Counted from the first letter of the stretch, positions 55,282 to 63,727 are shown. The stretch is DNA of 64,000 nucleotides from Bacteroides congonensis (GCF_900130125.1 NZ_FQXY01000010.1:248001-312000); one strand, 5' to 3'. Notes: generated by a model not told the origin, from the sequence alone. Numbers and translations: made by a program.

Positions 55282-57846
55282 TTACTGACCACCTCCGCCA
55301 CCGGTGTTTCCACCGCCTTCACCACCTTTCACATCATCATTACTGATACTCCGGGCAGTTTTCTTCACGCTTGCTTTCAGTTCACCAATCCGATAGCTGA
55401 TACTGAAGCCGACATAACGGCTGGGATACCTGCTGTTGCTTTTCGACATAAAGTTAGTATCTTCCGTATGGCTGCTGTACGTTCTGTACTTCTCAAAAAC
55501 ATTGCTGCAATAGAGATTTAAAGAAAGACGGTCTTCTTTCAGGAACGAACGGTTCACCCCGATACTGTAATACTGATAGCCGGAACCTTTCCCCTGCAAA
55601 CTGATGTACGGAGTACTCCCGCCACCGTTCAAGCTCAAACGGATTTTCAGAGGAAGTGTATGCTGGATACCGCCATGGCACGAAGCGTTCCATCCATAAT
55701 TATGCAGCCCTTGCGCTTCGCTCTTCAAGTCCCTGTAACTTCCCCGCCCGTTCACATAAATACGTGTATTGGGAGAAGCATTCCAGTTCAGATAGAGAGC
55801 CAACCCCGAATCCCGGTTCTTGCCGATATTATCATAAGTACTATACAGAGCTCCTTCCGGTGCAAGATGTCCGGGGTCGCCATCAAAGATTTCCCCGTTC
55901 TCATCGGTTATCAGGCGGCTCACCCTCTCTATCCCGTTGTTATTGAACGAATGGCGCAACGAAACATTGATATTGAATTTGGCACTGAAATTGCTATATG
56001 CAATATCAAAAGCATGACTTTTCTCACTCTTCAAATCCGGATTTCCCTGACTGATAAACATAGGGTTCTGATTGTCAAAATAAGGATTCAGGTTCCAGAT
56101 TCCCGGACGCCAGATACGCATATTATAACCTGCGCGCAGATTTTGCGTCTTACCGATTTTCATCCCCAAAGAGACAGACGGAACCAAGTCGCTGTAGTTC
56201 GTATGAAAATCCTCGCCCGGACCTACAATATATTTCACCCGTTGTATGGTCTGCTCGTAACGGACACCCGGCTTGAAAGAAAAGTCCTTATACTTCAAGG
56301 TATATCCCGCATAGGCCGACAGGATATGGTTCAGATGGCGGTACTCACTGCTGCGGCTTTCGTTGTACACATAATCATCGCTTCCGCCTGCCGCTTCATA
56401 GAACCCGTTGTCGCTACTGTTGCGTCGGAAAATATACTTCGCTCCCGTCTCAATCGTATGCAATTTACCAACCGGAGTGGTATAGTCCACCTGAAAGGTC
56501 TGCTCCATCGTATTCGTCTTGCCATCCGAATGGTAGTTTCTCAACCGCAACCGTTCAACCAAGTCATCTTTCTGCCCATCGGAGAATATATCCAGATAAG
56601 TGTTGTAGGAATTATTAGTCTGAGGTTGCGTATTTACCTTATAGGACAAGGTAATCATCCGTTCCTTGTTTTTTCTGGAAGTACGCTGATAGTCTATATT
56701 TCCATTCATGGAATACCATGAACCTTTCCCATGGTTATCTGTCCGGTAACGATAAGCGATATCCTCGTGATTTGACTTGTACATTACTGTATATCCGTCG
56801 CTATTATTCTTGTCATTGCTGCCATACATCCCGAAAGCCATAGTCAGAAGCCTCAACGTATCAATCTCATAACTAGCCTCCACGTTACCATATTGAAAGC
56901 TCCCTTTCGACTTGGAACTGCTTTGAGACTCGAGAAACTTCTCATCCCTTGCACCCGGCTCGTAGCTTTCGCGATAACTGTCCGAATAGCTACGCGGGCT
57001 ATTATTATAATCGTAGTTATAATTGACAGAAACAGTCATCTTCCCCTGTTTCACCATCGCGTAAGTGCCGGCCCCGGCTCCGTTGTTAGTGACATTTCCT
57101 CTGAAAGTAGCCGTATATCCTTCGAATCCGCTACCCACAGTAACGATATTCAAAATGCCACCTACACCTTCCGCATCATACTTCGCCCCCGGCGAAGTAA
57201 TCACCTCGATATATTTAATGGTATTTGCCGGCATACTTTTCAGTACTTCTTTCGGATTATTGCTCATCATGTTATTCGGCTTCCCGTTCACATGTATCTT
57301 GAAGCTACTGCTTCCATTCACCTGCACATTATCTTCCCCGTCCACCGTCACCAAAGGAACTTTCCGCAGCATCTCCAGGATACTGTTCGACTTGGAGTCG
57401 GGGTCGTCTTCAATGTTATATTCAATCTTGTCCACATCTACCTTCACCAAAGGTTTCTGGGCGACAACTTCCACTCCCTTCAATTCATTATTGGCTTCCG
57501 AAGAATACAACGTCCCGAGGTCGACAATTTTCGTAGAAGATTTCAAAGTGAAGTCTTTCACAACAGGAGCTTTACCTATCGAAGAAATACTGATTACATA
57601 ATCGCCTGCCGGTACATTCAATTTCTCCTGGAATTTACCGTTTGCCCCGGTCACCGCCATTTTTACAGCTTTATCGGGAGCATTTTTCTTTGTAATTCTG
57701 ATAGTTGCATACGGTTCTCCTTCCTGTGTCAGAGAATCCAGAAGCACGCCTTTGATTGTAAAAGAAGGAGTTACAGCTTTTTGCGCCCACCCCGCTACTA
57801 ACGTTGAAAACATGAATAGCAATAGTAGTAATAGTCTGTGTTTCAT
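55282..57846 (-). CDS. TonB-dependent receptor, OMP_b-brl_3 type
   Basis: Outer-membrane receptor of 854 residues on the minus strand. The signal peptide ends LVAGWAQ. A carboxypeptidase-like domain follows (FTIKGVLLDSLTQEGEPYA), then a plug region (VDVDKIEYNIEDDPDSKSN, TSPGAKYDAEGVGGILNIVT) and a large barrel (YRHLNHILSAYAGYTLKYKD). It is not SusC: no SusD partner and the OMP beta-barrel 3 layout instead. The last residues after a basic stretch form a Gly-rich tail (GGEGGGNTGGGGGQ), which is odd because barrels normally end on an aromatic residue. Ligand unknown. Confidence 0.88.
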   Translation of the reverse strand: MKHRLLLLLLFMFSTLVAGWAQKAVTPSFTIKGVLLDSLTQEGEPYATIRITKKNAPDKAVKMAVTGANGKFQEKLNVPAGDYVISISSIGKAPVVKDFTLKSSTKIVDLGTLYSSEANNELKGVEVVAQKPLVKVDVDKIEYNIEDDPDSKSNSILEMLRKVPLVTVDGEDNVQVNGSSSFKIHVNGKPNNMMSNNPKEVLKSMPANTIKYIEVITSPGAKYDAEGVGGILNIVTVGSGFEGYTATFRGNVTNNGAGAGTYAMVKQGKMTVSVNYNYDYNNSPRSYSDSYRESYEPGARDEKFLESQSSSKSKGSFQYGNVEASYEIDTLRLLTMAFGMYGSNDKNNSDGYTVMYKSNHEDIAYRYRTDNHGKGSWYSMNGNIDYQRTSRKNKERMITLSYKVNTQPQTNNSYNTYLDIFSDGQKDDLVERLRLRNYHSDGKTNTMEQTFQVDYTTPVGKLHTIETGAKYIFRRNSSDNGFYEAAGGSDDYVYNESRSSEYRHLNHILSAYAGYTLKYKDFSFKPGVRYEQTIQRVKYIVGPGEDFHTNYSDLVPSVSLGMKIGKTQNLRAGYNMRIWRPGIWNLNPYFDNQNPMFISQGNPDLKSEKSHAFDIAYSNFSAKFNINVSLRHSFNNNGIERVSRLITDENGEIFDGDPGHLAPEGALYSTYDNIGKNRDSGLALYLNWNASPNTRIYVNGRGSYRDLKSEAQGLHNYGWNASCHGGIQHTLPLKIRLSLNGGGSTPYISLQGKGSGYQYYSIGVNRSFLKEDRLSLNLYCSNVFEKYRTYSSHTEDTNFMSKSNSRYPSRYVGFSISYRIGELKASVKKTARSISNDDVKGGEGGGNTGGGGGQ

Positions 57847-57879
57847 AACTAGAATGATTTAGTTTTTTATTTATTAGAC

Positions 57880-57901
57880 GCAGCATTTTCCGAAATGCTG
57901 C
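57880..57901 (-). promoter_or_regulatory. Hairpin in the leader of the TonB receptor gene
   Basis: GCAGCATTT (57880-57888) and AAATGCTGC (57893-57901) form a perfect 9 bp stem with a 4-nt loop, 34 bp upstream of the receptor start codon (minus strand). It may influence translation or be the end of an upstream transcript. The remaining 57902-58078 stretch shows only AT-rich sequence with loose AATCnnTCC-like repeats. Confidence 0.4.
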
Positions 57902-58078
57902 AATCATGGCGATAAAAGTAGATGGTTTTCCGCCTATTACGAAATATTCGGAGTTAAGAAAGTAAAACGAATAGATAAAATATATTACTATAATCTTGTT
58001 CCCAACTATTCTAAATCATTCCGAATCCCTCTAAAATCAATCCAAATCATCCTAATGCTTCCAAGACTCCTAGGATTT

Positions 58079-58528
58079 CTAAGACTTCCTGTCCGCCAAC
58101 AACCGCCTCAGACTTCTGCGCAGTTTCTCCAACCAACTGTCCCGAAAAGTTCCGCCATATTCTGCAAACACTTTCTTGCAATCCCCTATCCGGTCGTTCT
58201 GCATTTTCATTGCCGCCTGTATCTGGTCTATCTTGGCTATTTTCTCTCTTTGCCGCAGAAGTTCTTTATCTTGAGCGCCAATGATTTCGGCATACAAATC
58301 GCAAATCCTCGTTTTCTGAATACATAGTTCTTCTAATGTATCGATATATTCGGACGTAATCCCCTTCTTCATCTGGGCTATAAATTCCTGAAAACTTCTT
58401 TCGTCAATGACAGGGGAAGGCTCACCATACCCCACAGGAAATCTTTTCATTTCCGCCCAAAGTATGATAACTTCTTTATTGAATCCATACTTGACCGCCG
58501 CTTTTTCTACGCTAATCCATGTTGACAT
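58079..58528 (-). CDS. Hypothetical protein with N-terminal helix-turn-helix-like and coiled-coil regions
   Basis: Cytoplasmic protein of 149 residues from the ATG at 58528; an ATG at 58555 adds nine residues (MKHIKNKCI). The first 45 residues (TWISVEKAAVKYGFNKEVI) look like a small excisionase/MerR-type helix-turn-helix. The rest is helical and charged (EELCIQKTRICDLYAEIIGAQ, KELLRQREKIAKIDQ), likely a coiled coil, with a basic end (LEKLRRSLRRLLADRKS). I do not recognise the family. No partner gene lies on the same strand close by. Confidence 0.55.
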   Translation of the reverse strand: MSTWISVEKAAVKYGFNKEVIILWAEMKRFPVGYGEPSPVIDERSFQEFIAQMKKGITSEYIDTLEELCIQKTRICDLYAEIIGAQDKELLRQREKIAKIDQIQAAMKMQNDRIGDCKKVFAEYGGTFRDSWLEKLRRSLRRLLADRKS

Positions 58529-58584
58529 AATGCATTTGTTTTTTATGTGTTTCAAAAAAAGAATATTGTTTGTTTATGTGGGAC

Positions 58585-58688
58585 AACGAGCATTCACGAT
58601 TTCTGTATTTCGGACGGGTGGGGATTGGTTAGGTTAAGTTTTTGGGGCAAACAAACCGGCCGGATACAAGAAAGACGTGAATGCTGTT
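58585..58688. repeat. Imperfect 100 bp inverted repeat hairpin
   Basis: GCATTCACG (58590-58598) and CGTGAATGC (58676-58684) pair exactly. The match continues inward (TTTCT..TGTAT type, imperfect) and outward (CAAC/GTTG), giving a stem of about 20 bp around a loop with CCGGCCGG. It may be a small mobile element remnant. The wider stretch 58529-59237 is gene-free apart from the AbiE promoter; it also holds a small hairpin at about 58784-58799 (ATCCG-TTA-CGGAT) and a minus-strand open frame without a start codon (see findings). Confidence 0.55.
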
Positions 58689-59176
58689 GCACCATTATCC
58701 AGAATCAAGGCTAGCGACACCCTCCGACAAGATAATGATGACAACAGACATCCACGCCAGTTGTTTATATATAACACATCCGTTACGGATATGTTGATAT
58801 AAGCCGTTCGCGTGGAATATCTGCCGCATCACCTCTCTGTCGTTAAAATCGCTAAATTTAGATTCTGAGAGATGAAACTTTACATATTCCCTAAAAAATA
58901 AAAACCGCTTTCCGCAAGTTTCACCACGCTGATGAGCAGAAAGCGTATTGCAAAGATATATGTTTTTTTTGAAAAGTCACACTCTTCAGCCGATAATTCT
59001 TTCTGTTCTTTCACACACAAAACAGATGAATCATATCACATATTTTTTTAGAAAATGCCTTATTGTCGAATATACGACTTTCTCAAAGAAACACAAACAA
59101 TTTTCTCTTTTTCTAATAATCTTTTTCTTGTAATTGCGCTTGCTATTTGAGCTAGTCCTCAAAAGGAACAGTCATA

Positions 59177-59219
59177 TTTTGAACAGAAAAACATATATTA
59201 TAAGTTTTAGTGTTCAAAA
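59177..59219 (+). promoter_or_regulatory. Candidate AbiEi operator (inverted repeat)
   Basis: TTTTGAACA (59177-59185) and TGTTCAAAA (59211-59219) are perfect inverted copies separated by 25 bp, directly upstream of the -7 element. AbiEi antitoxins from other bacteria are known to bind inverted repeats in their own promoter and repress it, so this is a good candidate site; the binding is inferred. Confidence 0.5.
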
Positions 59220-59225
59220 AATAGC

Positions 59226-59233
59226 TATATTTG
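59226..59233 (+). promoter_or_regulatory. -7 box of abiE operon
   Basis: TATATTTG matches TAnnTTTG perfectly, only 4 bp before the ATG at 59238, so the transcript would be nearly leaderless. No clear -33 box is visible; the operator repeat occupies its place. Confidence 0.5.
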
Positions 59234-59237
59234 CACT

Positions 59238-59864
59238 ATGAACAACCCATTACAACGATTAGGTAATATACCGATAACAGCTTCTGTTTTGGAATCCTTT
59301 TTCCCTCATATTAAAAGAGGAAATCAAAAAGTCAGGTTGCTTGAGCGGGACAAGCAGATTATCCGCCTCAAGAAAGGGCTTTATGTATGCAACCCGGAGA
59401 TAACAGGCAAGACTTTATCAGCGGAATTAATTGCCAATCACCTTTATGCACCTTCGTATGTCTCCATGTCATCGGCTCTCCGTTATTACGGTTTGATACC
59501 GGAAACGGTATATACCATGCAGTCTATGACCTTGAAACATTCCAAAGATTTTGATACGCCGTTGGGACGGTTCGAGTATACCAATATGACGAAAAAGGCA
59601 TTTTCGGTCGGTTTGACCAGTATACGGAAAGAAGATTATGCTTTTGTAATGGCAACTCCCGAAAAGGCGTTGTGTGATTTGATAGCAAGCTCACCCAAAG
59701 TAAACCTTCGTTATCTGAAGGATGCCGGAACTTATTTGGAAGAAGATATCCGGATGGAACTGGAAGATTTCAGACAGATGAATGCTGAAATATTTGAGGA
59801 GTATATCAAGGTTGGCAAAAAAGCCGATTCAATACGAACATTACTAAAATTGTTGAAGAAATGA
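59238..59864 (+). CDS. AbiEi-family antitoxin (type IV toxin-antitoxin)
   Basis: Antitoxin and likely autorepressor, 208 residues. The N-terminal winged-helix part (PITASVLESFFPHIKRGNQ, KQIIRLKKGLYVCNPEI) matches AbiEi proteins, as does the following block SAELIANHLYAPSYVSMSSALRYYGL, the typical sequence of the type IV antitoxin domain. It overlaps the downstream toxin by 4 bp (ATGA), the usual arrangement. Known AbiE systems act in phage abortive infection and plasmid maintenance. Confidence 0.88.
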   Translation: MNNPLQRLGNIPITASVLESFFPHIKRGNQKVRLLERDKQIIRLKKGLYVCNPEITGKTLSAELIANHLYAPSYVSMSSALRYYGLIPETVYTMQSMTLKHSKDFDTPLGRFEYTNMTKKAFSVGLTSIRKEDYAFVMATPEKALCDLIASSPKVNLRYLKDAGTYLEEDIRMELEDFRQMNAEIFEEYIKVGKKADSIRTLLKLLKK

Positions 59865-60688
59865 AGAATGATATTTACGATAATATGCTTTCTGCATACG
59901 ATTTATACACAGAGCAACAGAAACGGAATGCTATTTTTGAAGTAAACCAGCAAGTGATACTTGCCGGACTTTATAATGGTGGTTTCTTTGATGTGGCGGC
60001 TTTTTACGGTGGTACTTGCCTTCGAATATTTCATGGTCTCCAGCGTTTTAGCGAAGACATGGATTTTTCTCTTCTTACTTCCAATGACGAATTTGATTTT
60101 ACAAAGTTCTTTCAACCCATAATAGACGAGTTTGCCATTGTGGGAAGGGAAGTGGAGATTAAGAAGAAAGACAAAAAGAATTTTGGCAAAGTGGAATCTG
60201 CTTTTTTGAAAGACAACACGGATGTTTATGATATTTCCTTTCAGACGGATAAATCTATAAAAATAAAAATTGAGGTTGATACCCGGCCTCCTTTGAATTT
60301 CAGGACAGAGCAGAAGCTGCTTTTACAGCCTCATTCTTTTATGACTCGCTGCTTCACTCTTCCGGATCTGTTTGCCGGAAAAATGCACGCATTGGTTTAC
60401 CGGACATGGAAGAATCGGGTAAAAGGCCGTGATTGGTACGATTTCGAGTGGTATGTCCGTCATAACATACCGCTTGGTTTTACGCACCTTGCTGAACGTG
60501 CCCTCCAGTTCAACAATGAAGTGATTGAACGTGACGCATTCATAACTCAATTGAAGGACAGGTTGGCTTCGGCAAATATGAATCAAGTGAAGAGTGACGT
60601 GCTACCTTTCGTCAAGAACACCAAAGAACTGGATATCTGGTCAAATGACTATTTTGTCCAGTTGGCAGATATGATGAAATTTGAATAG
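59861..60688 (+). CDS. AbiEii-family nucleotidyltransferase toxin
   Basis: Toxin of 275 residues with the nucleotidyltransferase signature: FYGGTCLRIFHGLQRF followed by SEDMDFSLL (metal-binding aspartates). The family blocks transfer RNA function by nucleotide transfer in better-studied members. The later motif FTLPDLFAGKMHALVYR with KGRDWYDFEWYV is also typical of AbiEii. It overlaps the AbiEi stop codon. Antitoxin and toxin together form an abortive-infection module. Confidence 0.9.
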   Translation: MKNDIYDNMLSAYDLYTEQQKRNAIFEVNQQVILAGLYNGGFFDVAAFYGGTCLRIFHGLQRFSEDMDFSLLTSNDEFDFTKFFQPIIDEFAIVGREVEIKKKDKKNFGKVESAFLKDNTDVYDISFQTDKSIKIKIEVDTRPPLNFRTEQKLLLQPHSFMTRCFTLPDLFAGKMHALVYRTWKNRVKGRDWYDFEWYVRHNIPLGFTHLAERALQFNNEVIERDAFITQLKDRLASANMNQVKSDVLPFVKNTKELDIWSNDYFVQLADMMKFE

Positions 60689-60760
60689 AAACTTTACGCT
60701 TAATCAAAAATTCAGCAAGTTTCGCTTATCCCCCATTCTCCTCTCCATATACAAAAGTGA

Positions 60761-60868
60761 AAATCCTCTTTCAACCTATCACCACCATCCTGAAACTCCC
60801 TATTCATCGCACTTACAGAACGGTGATAGGTTGTCGACAACCTATCACCTCATCTATCACCTATCACC
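60761..60868. repeat. Left copy of 108 bp inverted repeat flanking the VirE-like gene
   Basis: This segment recurs as the reverse complement at 63403-63510 with about 90 percent identity by eye. It includes a perfect 28 bp palindrome at 60822-60849 (arms GGTGATAGGTTGTC and its complement) and several CCTATCACC copies. The gap to 60943 contains no gene. Confidence 0.85.
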
Positions 60869-60942
60869 ACCCCAGCAAAGACAATGCCGGCATACAAACC
60901 AAAGCCCACGAGCAAACAGAAGTATCAACAGGGGACAATTTC

Positions 60943-61116
60943 AGTTTCAAGGCAGGAAACCATAGTTTCATGCAGGTGAAACTTTAGTTTCTGCGGCTTG
61001 AAACTCTAGTTTCAAAGGCTTGGAACTGTAGTTTCAAAGCGTTGAAACCAAGTGTTTCAAGCGTTGAAACAAAGTGTTCCGCATAGAGATACAAAGTGTT
61101 TCGCTATAGAAAACAA
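60943..61116. repeat. Eight iteron-like 22 bp palindromic repeats
   Basis: Units share the form GTTTCaa-N(4-6)-ttGAAAC, with GTTTC (or GTTCC) starting at 60944, 60965, 60987, 61009, 61031, 61054, 61076 and 61098, so the pitch is 21-23, mostly 22 bp. Units 1-6 are good imperfect palindromes; units 7-8 are degenerate. They lie immediately upstream of the VirE/primase-like gene. The pattern is that of replication iterons or an operator array. Between 61117 and the start codon at 61273 is AT-rich leader with no gene. Confidence 0.85.
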
Positions 61117-61272
61117 ATCAAGAGCAAACACTAAAGATTTCCCAATTCATTTCATGAAGACTGTAGAGATAAAACAAACGATAATAAGTACGAAATAACT
61201 TGGCAAACCAGATAATAAACCCTACCTTTATCAGCCTTTAATAAAAAAGACAAAACAATAAATACACTTGAC

Positions 61273-63384
61273 ATGAAACTTACTTTGATGCGGGACAACG
61301 GCGGGACATCAACCATGCGGACGCTGGATATAAACCTACAAATAGAAGCGATGAAGCATGAGACGAAAGCCCGCCCGATTAGCAATCTTCGGACAAACAT
61401 TCGTTACGCATCACCGGACACCAAACTGGAAGAAGCCCAACGACTGACCAAAGTCATCCCGGCAGCCAACTTCCGCAAAACAGCCAACGGCACACAAATG
61501 ACTGGATACAACGGCATTGTGCAAATAGAAGTCAACCATCTGGCAAACCGGACAGAAGTAAACCGCGTGAAACAGGAAGCGGCGGAACTGACGCAAACCC
61601 TCGCCGCCTTTATGGGCTCCGGCGGATATTCCGTAAAAATATGGCTGCGTTTCACCCGCCCGGACGGTTCACTACCCGAAACCCGGGAAGAAGCGGAAAT
61701 ATTCCAGGCTCACGCCTACAGAAAAGCAGTCAGCCTGTACCAACCGGCTCTCTCCTACTCCATCGAACTTAAAAATCCGACATTGGAGCAATTCTGCCGA
61801 CAGACCTATGACCCGGAACTTTATTACAATCCCGATGCCACCGTCATTTATATGCGCCAGCCACTGGAAATGCCGTCGGACACCACTTACAAGGAATCCG
61901 TACAGGCGGAGACATCCCCATTCAAACGGCTGATTCCGGGTTACGACAGTTTCGACACCCTGTCCGCCCTCTTCGAAGCCGCCCTGAACAAGGCTTACCA
62001 GTCATTAAGCGAACTCCAGCCCCACCTGCATCTCCATTCGGACGAAGACCTCAAGCCGCTGTTAGTCCGCCTTGCGGAAAATTGCTTCCAGGCGGGTATA
62101 CCGGAAGAAGAAACCGCCCGTTGGGCCATCGCTCATTTCTACTCCAAGAAGAAAGAGTTCCTTGTCCGCCAGACCGTAAAAAATACATATACCGCCGCCA
62201 AAGGATTCGGACAAAAATCCCCCTTATCAACCGAACAGGAACTGGAACTCCGAACGGAAGAATTCATGCAACGTCGGTACGAATTCCGTTACAACACGAT
62301 GACCACCGTAACGGAATATCGCGAACGGAACACATTTTGTTTCTGCTTCCGTCCCATCACCAACCGGGTACGAAACAGCATTGCCATGAACGCCCGTCTG
62401 GAAGGGCTCAGCCTTTGGGACAGGGACGTCGCCCGCTATCTGGATTCCGACCGTATCCCGATATTCAACCCTATCGAGGATTTCCTCTTCGGAGTGGACG
62501 TCCGTTGGGACGGCCGCGACCGGATTCGTGAACTGGCTGCCCGTGTCCCTTGCAACAACGCCCACTGGCCCGACCTGTTCTACCGCTGGTTTCTGAACAT
62601 GGTAGCGCACTGGCGTCATACCGACCGCAAATATTCAAACTGCACCGTCCCGTTGCTTGTCGGCCCGCAAGCCTACCGGAAATCCACTTTCTGCCGGAAC
62701 CTGTTACCGCCTGAATTGCAGACATACTACACCGACCACATTGATTTCAGCAATAAAAGAGATGCCGAACTGTCACTGAACCGTTTCGCGCTCATCAACA
62801 TGGATGAGTTTGACCAGAACGGGGTGCATCAGCAGGCTTTCCTGAAGCATATCCTCCAGAAGCCGGTGGTCAACGTCCGCCGACCTCATGGCACAGCCAC
62901 GCAGGAGATGCGCCGCTACGCTTCATTCATCGGAACGAGCAACCACAAGGACTTGCTGACGGACACTTCCGGCAGTCGACGCTACATCGTCATCAACGTA
63001 ACCGCCCCCATCGACTGCTCCCCGATTGACTATGAACAACTTTATGCACAAGCAATGCATGATATTTACAGGGGAGAACGTTACTGGTTCGACCACGAAG
63101 ATGAAAAGCTGATGACTGAAAGCAATCAGGAATTTCAGGTCATCCCCATCGCCGAGCAATTATTCCATCAATATTTCCGAGCTGCGCGGGAAGATGAAGA
63201 AGAATACGAGCAACTTCTCGCCATCGAGATACTGGAACAGGTGCAGCATGACAGCAGGATTCATGTTTCAAATTGCAATATTATTCAGTTCGGCAGAATA
63301 TTACAGAGGAATCAAGTGCCTTCCGTGCATGCCAAACGGGGAAATGTCTACAAAGTGGTTCAGATCAAGCCGAAAAGGGAATAA
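61273..63384 (+). CDS. VirE/BT4734-type primase-helicase-like protein
   Basis: Predicted P-loop protein of 703 residues. The N-terminal region (about 30-180: ETKARPISNLRTNIRYASP, GYSVKIWLRFTRPDGSLP) matches the BT4734-type VirE N-terminal, primase-related domain. A middle region (SLWDRDVARYLDSDRIPIF, DFLFGVDVRWDGRDRI) leads to the VirE helicase core with Walker A near residue 463 (VGPQAYRKSTFC, degenerate G-x4-RKST) and Walker B near 508 (FALINMDEFDQ). The end has DUF3874-like EQLFHQYFRAAREDEEEY. Proteins of this type occur on Bacteroides mobile DNA and may start replication. The 22 bp repeat array upstream and flanking inverted repeats support a mobile or replicative cassette. Confidence 0.85.
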   Translation: MKLTLMRDNGGTSTMRTLDINLQIEAMKHETKARPISNLRTNIRYASPDTKLEEAQRLTKVIPAANFRKTANGTQMTGYNGIVQIEVNHLANRTEVNRVKQEAAELTQTLAAFMGSGGYSVKIWLRFTRPDGSLPETREEAEIFQAHAYRKAVSLYQPALSYSIELKNPTLEQFCRQTYDPELYYNPDATVIYMRQPLEMPSDTTYKESVQAETSPFKRLIPGYDSFDTLSALFEAALNKAYQSLSELQPHLHLHSDEDLKPLLVRLAENCFQAGIPEEETARWAIAHFYSKKKEFLVRQTVKNTYTAAKGFGQKSPLSTEQELELRTEEFMQRRYEFRYNTMTTVTEYRERNTFCFCFRPITNRVRNSIAMNARLEGLSLWDRDVARYLDSDRIPIFNPIEDFLFGVDVRWDGRDRIRELAARVPCNNAHWPDLFYRWFLNMVAHWRHTDRKYSNCTVPLLVGPQAYRKSTFCRNLLPPELQTYYTDHIDFSNKRDAELSLNRFALINMDEFDQNGVHQQAFLKHILQKPVVNVRRPHGTATQEMRRYASFIGTSNHKDLLTDTSGSRRYIVINVTAPIDCSPIDYEQLYAQAMHDIYRGERYWFDHEDEKLMTESNQEFQVIPIAEQLFHQYFRAAREDEEEYEQLLAIEILEQVQHDSRIHVSNCNIIQFGRILQRNQVPSVHAKRGNVYKVVQIKPKRE

Positions 63385-63395
63385 ATATACAGTTC

Positions 63396-63698
63396 TCAGG
63401 ACGGTGATAGGTGATAGATGAGGTGATAGGTTAGCAACAACCTATCACCGTTCTGTAAGTGCGATGGATAAGGAGTTTCAGAGGGGTGGTGATAGGTTGA
63501 AAGAGGAATTGGTGAAATCAATAAGGAATGAAATCTAGAATATGTATGGAATCCTCTCAATATGTACCCACTGAAACTCAAAAACAACACTAGAATCTGC
63601 CTCCTTTTCTTGCGGATTACAAAAGCTTCCTTCTTAGACGGAAACTTTTCCTCAAATCTTTCCTTTTCAAACGGAAACTTTTTATTATCTTTATCCAT
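63396..63698 (-). CDS. Doubtful minus-strand ORF overlapping repeat
   Basis: An open frame of 100 codons. The first 30 residues repeat an 11-residue pattern (KKFPFEKERFEEKFPSKKEAF, encoded by the 33 bp repeats), the middle is basic and hydrophobic, and the last 45 residues are entirely encoded by the inverted repeat. The left repeat copy has a similar open frame. Function unknown; may not be translated. Confidence 0.2.
   Translation of the reverse strand: MDKDNKKFPFEKERFEEKFPSKKEAFVIRKKRRQILVLFLSFSGYILRGFHTYSRFHSLLISPIPLSTYHHPSETPYPSHLQNGDRLLLTYHLIYHLSPS
63403..63510. repeat. Right copy of 108 bp inverted repeat
   Basis: Reverse-complement partner of 60761-60868. It begins 18 bp after the VirE-like stop codon, and its inner palindrome (63422-63449) has 11 bp arms AACCTATCACC around 6 nt. 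Together the two copies bracket about 2.5 kb. Confidence 0.85.
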
Positions 63699-63720
63699 TG
63701 AAAGCGAAAACTTAAAATAT
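63639..63720. repeat. 33 bp direct repeats upstream of AAA ATPase
   Basis: CGGAAACTTTT starts at 63639 and 63672, and CGAAAACTT at 63705, spaced exactly 33 bp apart. The T-rich spacers are also similar. The repeats lie directly upstream of the ATPase start codon at 63728, so they may be control sites. The rest of 63511-63638 shows no gene on the plus strand. Confidence 0.65.
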
Positions 63721-63727
63721 TTGCCAT

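Noticed and set aside
55660..57801. Long plus-strand ORFs (353 and 302 codons) opposite the TonB receptor
   Set aside because: They are antisense to a clear receptor gene with full motifs; composition is that of a shadow frame.
60681..60965. Plus-strand ORF of 94 codons after AbiEii
   Set aside because: Its start is inside abiEii and the rest is made of the inverted repeat; the similar frame in the other repeat copy is explained by DNA conservation of the repeat.
60943..61116. Possible CRISPR array
   Set aside because: Units are 22 bp palindromes placed end to end without variable spacers of 30 bp or more, and no cas genes are nearby.
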